DNA of 64,000 bases from Trebonia sp963785645 (GTDB taxonomy: Bacteria > Actinomycetota > Actinomycetes > Streptosporangiales > Streptosporangiaceae). The stretch spans positions 1-64,000 of the forward strand of contig CAWAWG010000021.1 in the NCBI GenBank assembly GCA_963785645.1. The letters are read 5' to 3'. Numbering within the stretch: position 1 is the stretch's first letter; the number at the start of each line of letters is the position of its first letter. The notes beneath the pieces were generated by a model, which worked only from the letters and a program-made list of their open reading frames with translations, had not been told where the DNA came from and searched no databases. A program made the position numbers and the translations under genes. Below, piece by piece: positions 20,213 through 28,500 of this stretch.

Positions 20213-22663
20213 ATGCCCGCCGACGCCGAGGCAGTCGCCGTTGGCACAAGCACCGACGGCAAACAGGACAACGGGACGCTGGGGGAGGTCGTTCCTCCGG
20301 GTGAAGACGATGTCATCGCGGATGAGCGGGCCCATCTCAAGCACTCCCGCGAGTTCCTCCACCTCATGCGGGAGAACGTTCTCGGGCTCGCGCAGAACCC
20401 CATGGCCGGCGACCGGGTCAGCCTTGAGTACCTGAAGGCCGACCTTTACCGCCGCGCCGAGGCGCTGAAGGACCTGCCGGACGCGCCGCTGTTCTTCGGC
20501 CGGCTCGACTACTCCGAGCTTGCCCGGACAGACGAAGACTTCGCCGGGGCAGACTTCCATATCGGGCGGCGCCACGTGCACGACGAGGACGGCACCCCGG
20601 TCGTCCTCGACTGGCGGGCGCCGGTGTCGCGGCCCTTCTACCGGGCCAGCCAGTCCGACCCGATGGGTCTCACGCTGCGGCGGCGGTTCGGTTTCGCCGG
20701 GGGGACGCTCACCGCCTACGAAGACGAGCGGTTCTCGCGGGGCGGTGAAACACGAACCCGTTCGGATGAATCCGGTCCTGTCAGTGGACCCAGCAAGCTG
20801 CTGATCACGGAAATCGAGCGGCCGAGGTCGGGTCCGATGCGCGACATCGTGGCGACCATCCAGCCGGAGCAGGACGATATCGTCCGCGCCGACGCCGCCA
20901 CCACCGTCTGCGTGCAGGGCGCGCCCGGGACGGGAAAGACCGCGGTGGGCCTGCACCGGGTCGCGTACCTGCTGTACGCGCACAAGGAGCAGGTGACCCG
21001 GCGCGGCGTGGTCGTCGTCGGCCCGAACATGGCCTTTCTTTCCTACATCAGGAACGTCCTGCCTGCCCTCGGCGAACTCGACGTCTCTCAGACCACCGTG
21101 GCCGAACTGGTCGCGGCCACTCCCGTGAAGGCCGCCGACACCGACGAGGCCGCCATGGTCAAGGGCGACGCCCGCATGGCGGAGGTGCTGCGCAACGCGC
21201 TGTGGGCGCACCTGCGGGCGCCCAGGGAAGCGCTCGTCGTCAGCCGGGGCTCCCGTCGGCTGCGCCTGCCCGGGCACGAGATCGAGGCGCTTGCCCGCGA
21301 ACTCCGCGACCGCGGCGTCCGCTACGGGACCGGCCGCGAACTGCTGGCCCACCGCATCGCGCACGTACTGCTCACCCAGCTTGAGGCGGCCGGCGAGACA
21401 TGCGACGACCGCACCCACGACGCGGTCCGCCGGTCCGCGCCGGTCCGCAAGTGCGTGGACGAGGTCTGGCCGAAGGTCGACCCGAAGAAGCTGGTTTTCG
21501 CCCTTCTCTCAGATCAAAACCAGTTGATTCAGAACGGTTCCGGCTTGCTCTCGGACGCCGAAATGACCGCGATAACCTGGCCGAAGCCCCCGCGCGGGCC
21601 AGGTTCCGCGCCCTGGACGCGCGCCGACCAGGTGCTGATGGACGAGGCGGCCGACCTCATCGAGCGCATGCCGTCGATCGCGCACATCGTGGTGGACGAG
21701 GCACAGGACCTGTCGCCGATGGAGGTGCGCGCGATCGGGCGGCGGTGTGCCACCGGGGCGGCGACCGTGCTCGGCGACATCGCGCAGGGCACGACGCCGT
21801 GGGCGGCGACCTCCTGGCCAACATTGCTCTCTCACCTGGGGAAACCCGACGCGTCCGTCCGCGAGCTGGATGTCGGCTACCGGGTGCCGAGGCAGATACT
21901 CGATTTCGCCTCCCGCCTGCTGCCCTCGATCGCCCCCGGCCTCTCCCCGGCCAAGTCCCTGCGGGCGGACCCGGAGGCGCTCGCGGTCGTCCCCGTTGCC
22001 GTGGGAGAGCTCGGTGCACAGGTGGCGGCGGGCTGCGCGACAGCGCTCGCCGGGCTCGGGTCCGTCGCGGTGATCTGCGCCGATGCCGGCCTACCGGAGC
22101 TAGCGGAGGCACTCAGGAGTGCGGGTCTCGGCTTCAGCGTCCTGGGTGCGGACAGTGCGAGCCCAGCCGGGGCGAGCAAGCCCGAGGTGAGCAAGCCCGG
22201 GGTGAGCGGATCTGGAACGAGTGAACCCGGAACGAGTGAACCCGGAGTGAGCGGATCCGGAACGAGGGCATCCGGAATGTCGGGCGCTGGCGCGCCCGAC
22301 ATTCCGGATATATCGGGTATGTCGCTGTCGCGCTCCGAGAACGCGGACCGGCTGACGCTGGTGCCTGTCACCCTGGCCAAGGGCCTGGAATTCGACCACG
22401 TGGTCCTAGTCGAGCCCGGCCGGATCGCAACTGGTGAGGCGTACGGGCTCAGGCGGCTCTATGTGGCACTCACCCGCGCCGTTTCCCGACTTACTGTGTT
22501 TCACGCTGAACCGCTGCCTGTCGAGCTTTCGTTACATACCATAGAACCCAGCCCGTTCAAGTGCGTCCTATCGCGGCCGAAGGTCGACCCCGGTAGTTTT
22601 GGTCACAGTGGTCGGCAGACCCAGTGGTTAGCAGGCCCGGTGGTTAGCAGGCCCAGTGGTTAG
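20213..22663 (+). CDS. helD: HelD-like RNA polymerase-recycling ATPase
   Basis: HelD proteins are UvrD/Rep-like ATPases that pull stalled RNA polymerase off DNA. In actinobacteria some protect against rifampicin. The 816-residue protein has the N-terminal coiled arm (VIADERAHLKHSREFLHLM), FHIGRRHVHDEDGTPVVLDW and RAPVSRPFYRAS. Walker A, VQGAPGTGKTAVGLHR, is near residue 236 and Walker B, IVVDEAQDLSPME, near 491. C-terminal helicase motifs are LAKGLEFDHVVLVEP and LYVALTRAVSRL. A low-complexity insertion at residues 650-705 (KPGVSGSGTSEPGTSEPG) contains a perfect DNA palindrome. The final 15 residues overlap 16-bp tandem repeats. The gene is intact, unlike most of the preceding 20 kb. Confidence 0.85.
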   Translation: MPADAEAVAVGTSTDGKQDNGTLGEVVPPGEDDVIADERAHLKHSREFLHLMRENVLGLAQNPMAGDRVSLEYLKADLYRRAEALKDLPDAPLFFGRLDYSELARTDEDFAGADFHIGRRHVHDEDGTPVVLDWRAPVSRPFYRASQSDPMGLTLRRRFGFAGGTLTAYEDERFSRGGETRTRSDESGPVSGPSKLLITEIERPRSGPMRDIVATIQPEQDDIVRADAATTVCVQGAPGTGKTAVGLHRVAYLLYAHKEQVTRRGVVVVGPNMAFLSYIRNVLPALGELDVSQTTVAELVAATPVKAADTDEAAMVKGDARMAEVLRNALWAHLRAPREALVVSRGSRRLRLPGHEIEALARELRDRGVRYGTGRELLAHRIAHVLLTQLEAAGETCDDRTHDAVRRSAPVRKCVDEVWPKVDPKKLVFALLSDQNQLIQNGSGLLSDAEMTAITWPKPPRGPGSAPWTRADQVLMDEAADLIERMPSIAHIVVDEAQDLSPMEVRAIGRRCATGAATVLGDIAQGTTPWAATSWPTLLSHLGKPDASVRELDVGYRVPRQILDFASRLLPSIAPGLSPAKSLRADPEALAVVPVAVGELGAQVAAGCATALAGLGSVAVICADAGLPELAEALRSAGLGFSVLGADSASPAGASKPEVSKPGVSGSGTSEPGTSEPGVSGSGTRASGMSGAGAPDIPDISGMSLSRSENADRLTLVPVTLAKGLEFDHVVLVEPGRIATGEAYGLRRLYVALTRAVSRLTVFHAEPLPVELSLHTIEPSPFKCVLSRPKVDPGSFGHSGRQTQWLAGPVVSRPSG
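22186..22320 (+). repeat. in-frame tandem repeats and 17-bp palindrome inside helD
   Basis: Repeats such as CCCGGAACGAGTGAA occur twice in tandem around 22209-22245. They are followed by a perfect 17-bp inverted repeat, arms 22271-22287 and 22292-22308, with a 4-nt loop TGGC. The core ATGTCGGGCGCTGGCGCG recurs at 53064-53081 in a gene-free gap. The reading frame stays open through the whole segment. Confidence 0.85.
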
Positions 22664-22670
22664 CAGGCAA
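22624..22670 (+). repeat. 16-bp tandem repeat across the helD stop
   Basis: Three copies of GTGGTTAGCAGGCCC with one spacer base begin at 22624, 22640 and 22656. Because 16 is not a multiple of 3, the copies are read in different frames, and the third supplies the TAG stop codon. Confidence 0.8.
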
Positions 22671-22828
22671 GGTGGCGGTTAGCCATCGGGCCGGCCCCCT
22701 CGGACAGCGGAAGGTACCGGGGCATCCCCCGGACTGAACTGCGGGACCAAGACGGCAGTGGCACCCTACGACGGCCCGGACGCGCTTGGTTCAGGCCAAA
22801 CTACGATCTGCAATAACGGTGGTGTTCT

Positions 22829-23137
22829 GTGGAAGGCAAGGGAAACCACGCATCGGCGACTGTCTATCTAGACAAGCTGGCCGAAGAGCTAACCAACCGC
22901 GGCCTTGAGGCCTGGCTCATGGCTCCGCCAGGGCGGGTACCCAGCGTGTACATCACGAACCCGAGTGCCCGCGCCCTTGAGGAGAACGTCTACGTCAGCC
23001 AGGGCAAGGACGGCCTCAGCTGGTTCTGGTGGTCATGGGCCGAGCGCATCTCGATGGCCGATGACCTGGACACGGCCGCGTCCACGATTACCCGCGTTCT
23101 GACGGTGTTATCACCGGGGGATGAACCCCCCCGGTGA
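22829..23137 (+). CDS. small hypothetical protein
   Basis: This 102-residue protein starts at GTG 22829 and reads VEGKGNHASATVYLDKLAEE, LEAWLMAPPGRVPSVYITNP and GLSWFWWSWAERISMADDLD, ending in a hydrophobic helix before LSPGDEPPR. The aromatic cluster WFWWSWAE and helical ends suggest a small folded protein. I do not recognise the family. No signal peptide or membrane helix is present. The stop codon lies inside the first of the GC-rich hairpins described at 23111. It stands alone on its strand between helD and the ferritin-like pair. Confidence 0.6.
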   Translation: MEGKGNHASATVYLDKLAEELTNRGLEAWLMAPPGRVPSVYITNPSARALEENVYVSQGKDGLSWFWWSWAERISMADDLDTAASTITRVLTVLSPGDEPPR

Positions 23138-23231
23138 CCCCAAGCATGGGGGAGTCCCTCACAGCATCTCCCCCGGGGGGAACGACCCCCCCGGTGACCC
23201 CCCTGCATACGGGGGAGTCCCTCCCCCGTAT
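23111..23231. repeat. duplicated GC-rich hairpin block
   Basis: Two related units (23113-23159 and 23171-23222) share CCCCCCCGGTGACCCC and GGGGGAGTCCCTC. The first includes the hairpin TCACCGGGGG / CCCCCCCGGTGA at 23111-23137, which covers the stop codon of the preceding gene. After the second is a perfect 11-bp stem, ATACGGGGGAG (23207-23217) with CTCCCCCGTAT (23221-23231) and a 3-nt loop. It may act as a terminator in either direction. Confidence 0.75.
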
Positions 23232-23477
23232 CCCCCTCGCCGGGGCAAGCCCCCGGACGGCGCCTGCGGCGCCGGGTACGTTTGCCGGTGGTCAGCGTTG
23301 CTGGTCCGCTAACCAGTGGCTTCCGCTTGGGCGGGATCGGGCGGCCCCCTATGGGGACGGTGCTAAACTGCGGCGCTCCCCCCCGCTGTGGCTGAGGTTC
23401 GACCCCGTTCTCGGTGGTTGCCGTGGAATCGGGCGTCGCGCTCATGCCCCGTCTTGGGCGCCGACTACGTTGCGAGT
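23232..23477. other. gene-free GC-rich gap
   Basis: More short GC palindromes occur here, for example GGCGCCTGCGGCGCC near 23259. No gene is seen. Confidence 0.4.
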
Positions 23478-23891
23478 TCAGGCGGGCATTCCGGGGAATG
23501 CGACCGTGGTGCCGGTCCAGGCGGACGCTCGGTTGGCCGAGGCCTGCATGGCCTGAGCCGCGAAGGCGCGCAGGGTCGGCTCGCTGGCCGCCACCAGGCC
23601 CAGGTAGGCCCGGGTCACGCCGTTCTCGATGACGGCGGCGAGCCTTACCGCCGATTGCGTGCTCGTGACGGCGAACGGCAGGCTGTAGGCGGGGCTCGCG
23701 GCCACCGGGGTCGCCCCCAGCTTGGTCAGCATGCTGATGAGGGTGTCCCTGGCGTACTCGTGCACGATCCAGTCGGCCCGTGCGTCGGTCTGCTCGCTGC
23801 CGGTGAGCATGGCGCCCACGACACCGTAGCCGTAGACTGCCGCGTGCTCGGCGGCGAGGGCGCCCTGAAGAGCCGCGATCGAGTTGGTCAC
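23478..23891 (-). CDS. DUF4439 ferritin-like protein
   Basis: This 137-residue four-helix protein starts at GTG 23891, sharing one base with the stop of the upstream gene. It reads VTNSIAALQGALAAEHAAVY, GVVGAMLTGSEQTDARADW, EYARDTLISMLTKLGATPVA and RLAAVIENGVTRAYLGLVAA. The LxxxLAAEHAAVYxYG start is the usual DUF4439 signature: a ferritin-like bundle with Glu and His that may or may not bind metal. In streptomycetes a gene of this type lies just before rimP. Here 6.6 kb, including a type VII secretion pair, separates them. Confidence 0.8.
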   Translation of the reverse strand: MTNSIAALQGALAAEHAAVYGYGVVGAMLTGSEQTDARADWIVHEYARDTLISMLTKLGATPVAASPAYSLPFAVTSTQSAVRLAAVIENGVTRAYLGLVAASEPTLRAFAAQAMQASANRASAWTGTTVAFPGMPA

Positions 23892-24595
23892 TAGCCACTG
23901 ATCCTTGCGGTTAGCACACTGACATGCGTCGCCTCGGAAGCCGCGATCGATGCGTACAGCTGTGCGAGGGACGGGGACGCGCCGGTAAGCCGGCTCATCA
24001 GGGTCTTGACCGCGGCCTGCTCGGTGGCGCGGAGCTGCGCGAGTACGCCGTTCTCAGTGGCGCTCAGGGCGGGCTTGGCCGTCACCGTATCAGGGACCTG
24101 CTTGCCCGGCGGCTCGATGACCTGGGCGCGCAGCTGGGCCAGGTGCGCCTCATGTTCGGCGCGCAGCGGCGCGAGCGCAGGCGCGAGTGCGGGATGGGCG
24201 GTGACAGCCTTGTCGTATATCCACACCAGGCCCTGCTCTGCGGTGACGGCGTGCAGCAGCATCTGCGTCTGCGGAGACTCGCCGGGCGGCGCGCTCAGCA
24301 CCGCCGGGCCCTTGCAGGCGCTCAGCGCGAGAACTAGGGGCAACGTCGTGGGCGACGCGGCGAGCAACTGACGCCTTGACAGCAGCGCAGAGGGCTCTCT
24401 GGGCTTGGCTTTAGGCCTCTGAACGGCGCAGGCAGCAGGGAGGCCGGTCCCGTGCCCGCCGGTCTTAGCGTCATCACCGCCGCCCGCCAGGCCCTCGTCG
24501 GTGGGGGTCGAGGGAATGCCGTGAGTCGGTATCACGAGGGTGAGACTATCCGCAGACGGGGAAGCCCGCGCCGCGGTCAGTACCCCGCCAGTCAC
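23891..24595 (-). CDS. Tat-type lipoprotein with ferritin-like helices
   Basis: The C-terminal 140 residues form a helical bundle rich in Glu and His: LLHAVTAEQGLVWIYDKAV, LAPLRAEHEAHLAQLRAQV, NGVLAQLRATEQAAVKTLM and YASIAASEATHVSVL. Ahead of it is a twin-arginine signal, LLSRRQLLAASPTTLPLVLA, ending in the lipobox LSAC, so the protein is probably exported and lipid-anchored. The open frame begins about 75 residues before the signal, so the true start is probably internal. It is cotranscribed with, and probably a partner of, the DUF4439 protein. Confidence 0.65.
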   Translation of the reverse strand: MTGGVLTAARASPSADSLTLVIPTHGIPSTPTDEGLAGGGDDAKTGGHGTGLPAACAVQRPKAKPREPSALLSRRQLLAASPTTLPLVLALSACKGPAVLSAPPGESPQTQMLLHAVTAEQGLVWIYDKAVTAHPALAPALAPLRAEHEAHLAQLRAQVIEPPGKQVPDTVTAKPALSATENGVLAQLRATEQAAVKTLMSRLTGASPSLAQLYASIAASEATHVSVLTARISG

Positions 24596-25194
24596 CGTGT
24601 CTCCCCGGTGGGGGACAGCCCGGCGCAGCTTCCGTCATGTCCCAGCCCGACCCGCACCGAAATGGTGTCGGTCTCGCGTTCCCTGCGGCAACCGGTGACG
24701 AGCGCGGTGACAGCAACGCCCCTGTTGTTTATGAATCTATTCCATCCCGGCTGTGACTGGAGTGCGAACAGTTGCACAGTGCCACTGCTGAGATAAGCGT
24801 GGTATTCCGCTCGTCACGTAAACTTCGCACAAGTCGTAAACTCTGCCTACGATGTGAACAAAGCTCGCGTGGCGCGATCCGAATTTACCTTCGGTGCGAA
24901 GTTTACGGCCTAACCGGAACCGGTCATAGGTCCCGTCTCGGATATATACCGGCAAACCGCCCGCCCGCCTCGTCCGTCGGCACGGGCGGGCACTGTTCTG
25001 GCACACTCGCCAGTCGTCCCTGGTCCTGCGGTATGCGAACAGCACGGAAAAGGCTCATTGTACTTTTCCGAAAATGGGTGAACCGGGACGGTTCTGCGAC
25101 CGTATCCCAGGTAGACCCCTCGGGGCGGCGCTGTCAGCAGATAAGGGAACAGCGGCCAAGGGAACAGCAGCCAAGCAGGAAGGAAGCCGGTGAA
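24596..25194. other. divergent gap upstream of the WXG100 gene
   Basis: This 600-bp gap has no gene. It holds inverted repeat C (24817-24907), a hairpin CCGCCCG/CGGGCGG (24961-24967 and 24983-24989) and a direct repeat AAGGGAACAGC(A/G)GCC at 25143-25172 just before the WXG100 ribosome binding site. Its GC content is lower than that of the neighbouring genes. Confidence 0.5.
24817..24907. repeat. long-loop inverted repeat C (14-bp arms)
   Basis: Perfect arms CGTAAACTTCGCAC (24817-24830) and GTGCGAAGTTTACG (24894-24907) are separated by 63 nt. A further partial copy, CGTAAACT, sits at 24835-24842. It lies between the divergent lipoprotein and WXG100 genes and could hold binding sites for a regulator. 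Confidence 0.8.
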
Positions 25195-25488
25195 ATGCCG
25201 AACCTGAATGTCACCTATGCGGAGATGCAGTCTGCTGCCAGCCAGCTAAAGGCGGGAGAGGCGCAGATGGAAGGGGATCTGGCCAGGCTGAAGCACCTGA
25301 TCGATAGCCTGGTCGCGAGCGGCTACGTGACGGATTCCTCCAGCAAGCATTTCGAAGCGTCTTACGCCGAGTTCAATACCGGCGCCACCAAGATGATCCA
25401 GGGCCTGACGGGCATGGGCCAGTACCTGGACAGCGCCGCTAATGCCTTCCAGGAAACCGATACCCAGCTCGCCGCTTCCCTCAAGTAA
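25195..25488 (+). CDS. WXG100-family (ESAT-6-like) secretion substrate
   Basis: This is a 97-residue helical hairpin protein, a size typical of type VII secretion targets. ATG 25195 follows AGGAAGGAAG. The helices are VTYAEMQSAASQLKAGEAQM and HFEASYAEFNTGATKMIQGL. The turn reads ASGYVTDSSS rather than Trp-x-Gly, as in the actinobacterial GFVTD-type branch. The C-terminal AANAFQETDTQLAASLK carries no clear YxxxD/E signal. Its EccC-like ATPase follows 95 bp later. No second WXG100 partner gene is present, so it may form a homodimer. Confidence 0.85.
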   Translation: MPNLNVTYAEMQSAASQLKAGEAQMEGDLARLKHLIDSLVASGYVTDSSSKHFEASYAEFNTGATKMIQGLTGMGQYLDSAANAFQETDTQLAASLK

Positions 25489-25583
25489 GACTCGGCTCCC
25501 GGGCGGGGCCGCCCGCACGCTGCCAGCGTCGGGTGCGGGCCGCCCGGGAGGTCGGTTCCTGACATCGCGTTGAAGGGACGATC

Positions 25584-28500
25584 ATGCGGCTGGCGCTGAC
25601 GGTTGTATCACCGGGTGCGCAGCGGGCAGCGGATGTCGTGCTTGAAGCCGATCCGGCGACACCAGTGGTTCGGGTCGCCGCCGAACTCGGGCGCTTCATC
25701 GGCAGCGACTGGGACGCGCGGGGGACGTCCTCGCCCGGCGCCGGCGATCGGCCCGGGTTCGGCCAACACGGTGCTGCCCAACACGGGGCTGGCCAACACG
25801 GTGCTGGCCAACAAGGGGGAACGGTGTTCCGTTTCCCCGGTCCGCGTTCGCACGGTTCGCTCGCTATGGTTTCCCCAGACCCCGGCGAGCCGTACGCGCC
25901 TCCGTTGTACGTCGCTAACCAGCGGATTCAGCAGCAGTTGAGCTTGCTGGAGTCCCCGATCAGGGATGGGGCGGTCGTCAGCCTGGGCGGTCCCGAGGGC
26001 TGCGTAGCGCCGGAGCCGGGCGGGCTGGTGGAGATCAGGGTCATGAGCGGGCCGGGCGCCGGCTCGATTTACTGGCTCCCTGCCGGTCAGGCCGATATCG
26101 GCAGCGGCGAAGAGGCGGACGTGCGCATCTGGGACGATGCGATCGCTCCGCTGGCCCTCCGGATCCTCGTTGACGCCCGTGGCGGCTGCCAGGTCGTTGC
26201 CTACGAGGCAGTGCGGGCCGCTTTGGACCGCGAGCCGCTCGCCGCGGCCGCACAGTGGCAGCCGGGCCAGGTCATCGCGGTTGGCCGTTCGCTGCTCGGG
26301 CTGGCTCAGTACACGCCGCCGGATGCGGCGCTGCGCCGGTCGGCGGACGGCTCGGGCATCGACTTCAACCGGCCGCCGCGGCTGCTGCCGCCGGAGCGCG
26401 TCACCCGGTTCCAGCTTCCCGCCCCGCCGCCGGAGGCGGAGCGCCGCCCGCTGCCGCTTCTGGCGGCGGCGGTCCCGCTGGTTCTGGGCCTGGCGATGGC
26501 TTACTTCCTGCATCAGGTGTACCTGCTGGCGATCGCGGGGCTGAGCCCGCTCATGCTGATCGGCAGCCAGCTGGGCGAACGCCGGCAGAGCCGGAAGTCA
26601 GCAAGGCACCGAGCGGCGGCGTACCGCGAGCACAAGGCCAGGATTGAGCACGATGCCAGGGAAGCGCTGGAAGCCGAGCGCGCGGAGCGCATGTACCAGT
26701 TTCCTGATCCGGCCGCGGTGCTGTCGATCGCGGCCGGGCCGCGGCGCCGGCTGTGGGAGCGGCGCCGCACCGATCCCGATTACCTGGTGCTGCGGGTCGG
26801 GACGGCGGACCTGCCGTCGGGCGTGCAGCTGACCGATCCCGAGCAGGACGAGCACCGGCGGCAGGTGATCTGGCGGATCCCGGAGGCTCCGGTCACCATC
26901 TCGCTGCCCGGGCGGGGCGTGGTCGGGGTGGCCGGCCCGGTGATGCTCCCCGCGCGGTCGGACGCTGGCTGGTGGCGCAGGCCGCCGCGCTGCACAGTCC
27001 GAACGACCTGCGGATCTGCCTGCTCACCGGCTCCTCAGGTGAGGCGAGCTGGCAGTGGGCCCGGTGGCTGCCGCACTGCCGCCCGCAGGCCGGTCAGGAC
27101 TGCGCCGTGCTGGTCGGCAACGACGCGGAGTCGGTCGCGGCCCGGATCGCCGAGCTGCTCGCCGTGATGAGCGCGCGGCAGCAGGCGGCCGCCGACGCCG
27201 GGCAGCGGGAAGCCCGGTTCCGGCCGGACATCATGGTGGTGTTCGACGGGTCACGCAGGCTGCGGACGCTGCCGGGAGCGGTCCAGCTGCTCCAGGACGG
27301 CCCGAAGTTCGGGGTCTACGCGATCTGCCTGGACAGCGAAGAGCAGCTCCTACCCGCCGAATGCCAGGCCGTGGTGGTGGTGGATAGCAACCGGGTGCGG
27401 GTGCAGCAGGCGAAGGCAGAAACCCTTCCCCGGATCCGGCCGGACGGCGTGCAGCCGGACTGGTGCGCGCGGCTGGCGCGGTCGATGGCGCCGGTCCGTG
27501 ACGTCAGCGATGCCGGCGACGCGTCCGTGCTGCCGGAGTCGGCCCGGCTGCTGGACGTGCTCGGGCTGGAGCCGCCGGCCGCCATGGCGATCGCGGGCCG
27601 CTGGCGCGGCGGCGGCAGATCCACCCTCGCCGTGGTGGGCGAGTCGTACGACGGGCCGTTCGGCATCGACATCAGCAAGGACGGTCCGCACGCGCTGATC
27701 GCCGGGACGACCGGTTCGGGGAAGTCGGAGCTGCTGCAGAGCCTCGTCGCCTCGCTCGCGGTCGCCAACCGGCCGGACGAGCTGACGTTCGTGCTGATCG
27801 ACTACAAGGGCGGCAGCGCGTTCGCCGAGTGCGCCCGGCTGCCGCACACGGTCGGCATGGTCACCGACCTGGACCCGCACCAGGTGGAACGGGCCCTGGT
27901 ATCGCTGTCGGCGGAGCTGACCCGGCGCGAGCGCATCCTGGCGGGGGCCGGCGCGAAGACATCGAGGACTACCAGCTCCTCCTCGACCGGGAGCGACTCA
28001 GCCCGACATCGGGGGGGCGTCCCCCCGGGCTGGCACTGCCGCGGCTGGTCATCGTCATCGACGAGTTCGCCGCGATGAGCCGGGAACTGCCCGAGTTCGT
28101 TACCGGGCTGGTGAACATCGCCCAGCGGGGCCGGTCGCTGGGCATCCACCTCATCCTGGCGACCCAGCGGCCCTCCGGCGTGGTGTCCCAGGACATCCGG
28201 GCCAACACCAACCTGCGGATCGCGCTGCGGGTCACCGACCCGGCCGAGAGCGCGGACGTGATCGGCGTCCCGGACGCCGCCGCGATCGGCCAGTCCATGC
28301 CGGGGCGGGCGTACGTGCGGCTCGGCCATGCCTCGGTCGTCCCGTTCCAGGCCGGACGGGTCGGCGGCCGGCGGCCGGGCACGGACCCGGCGGCCACCGC
28401 CCGGCCGTGGCTGGCGCCGCTGGACTGGGCCGGCCTCGGCAAGCCGGGCGGCCCGGCCCGCGGCGCAGGCACGCCAGGAGGCGGAGATCACCGACCTGAC

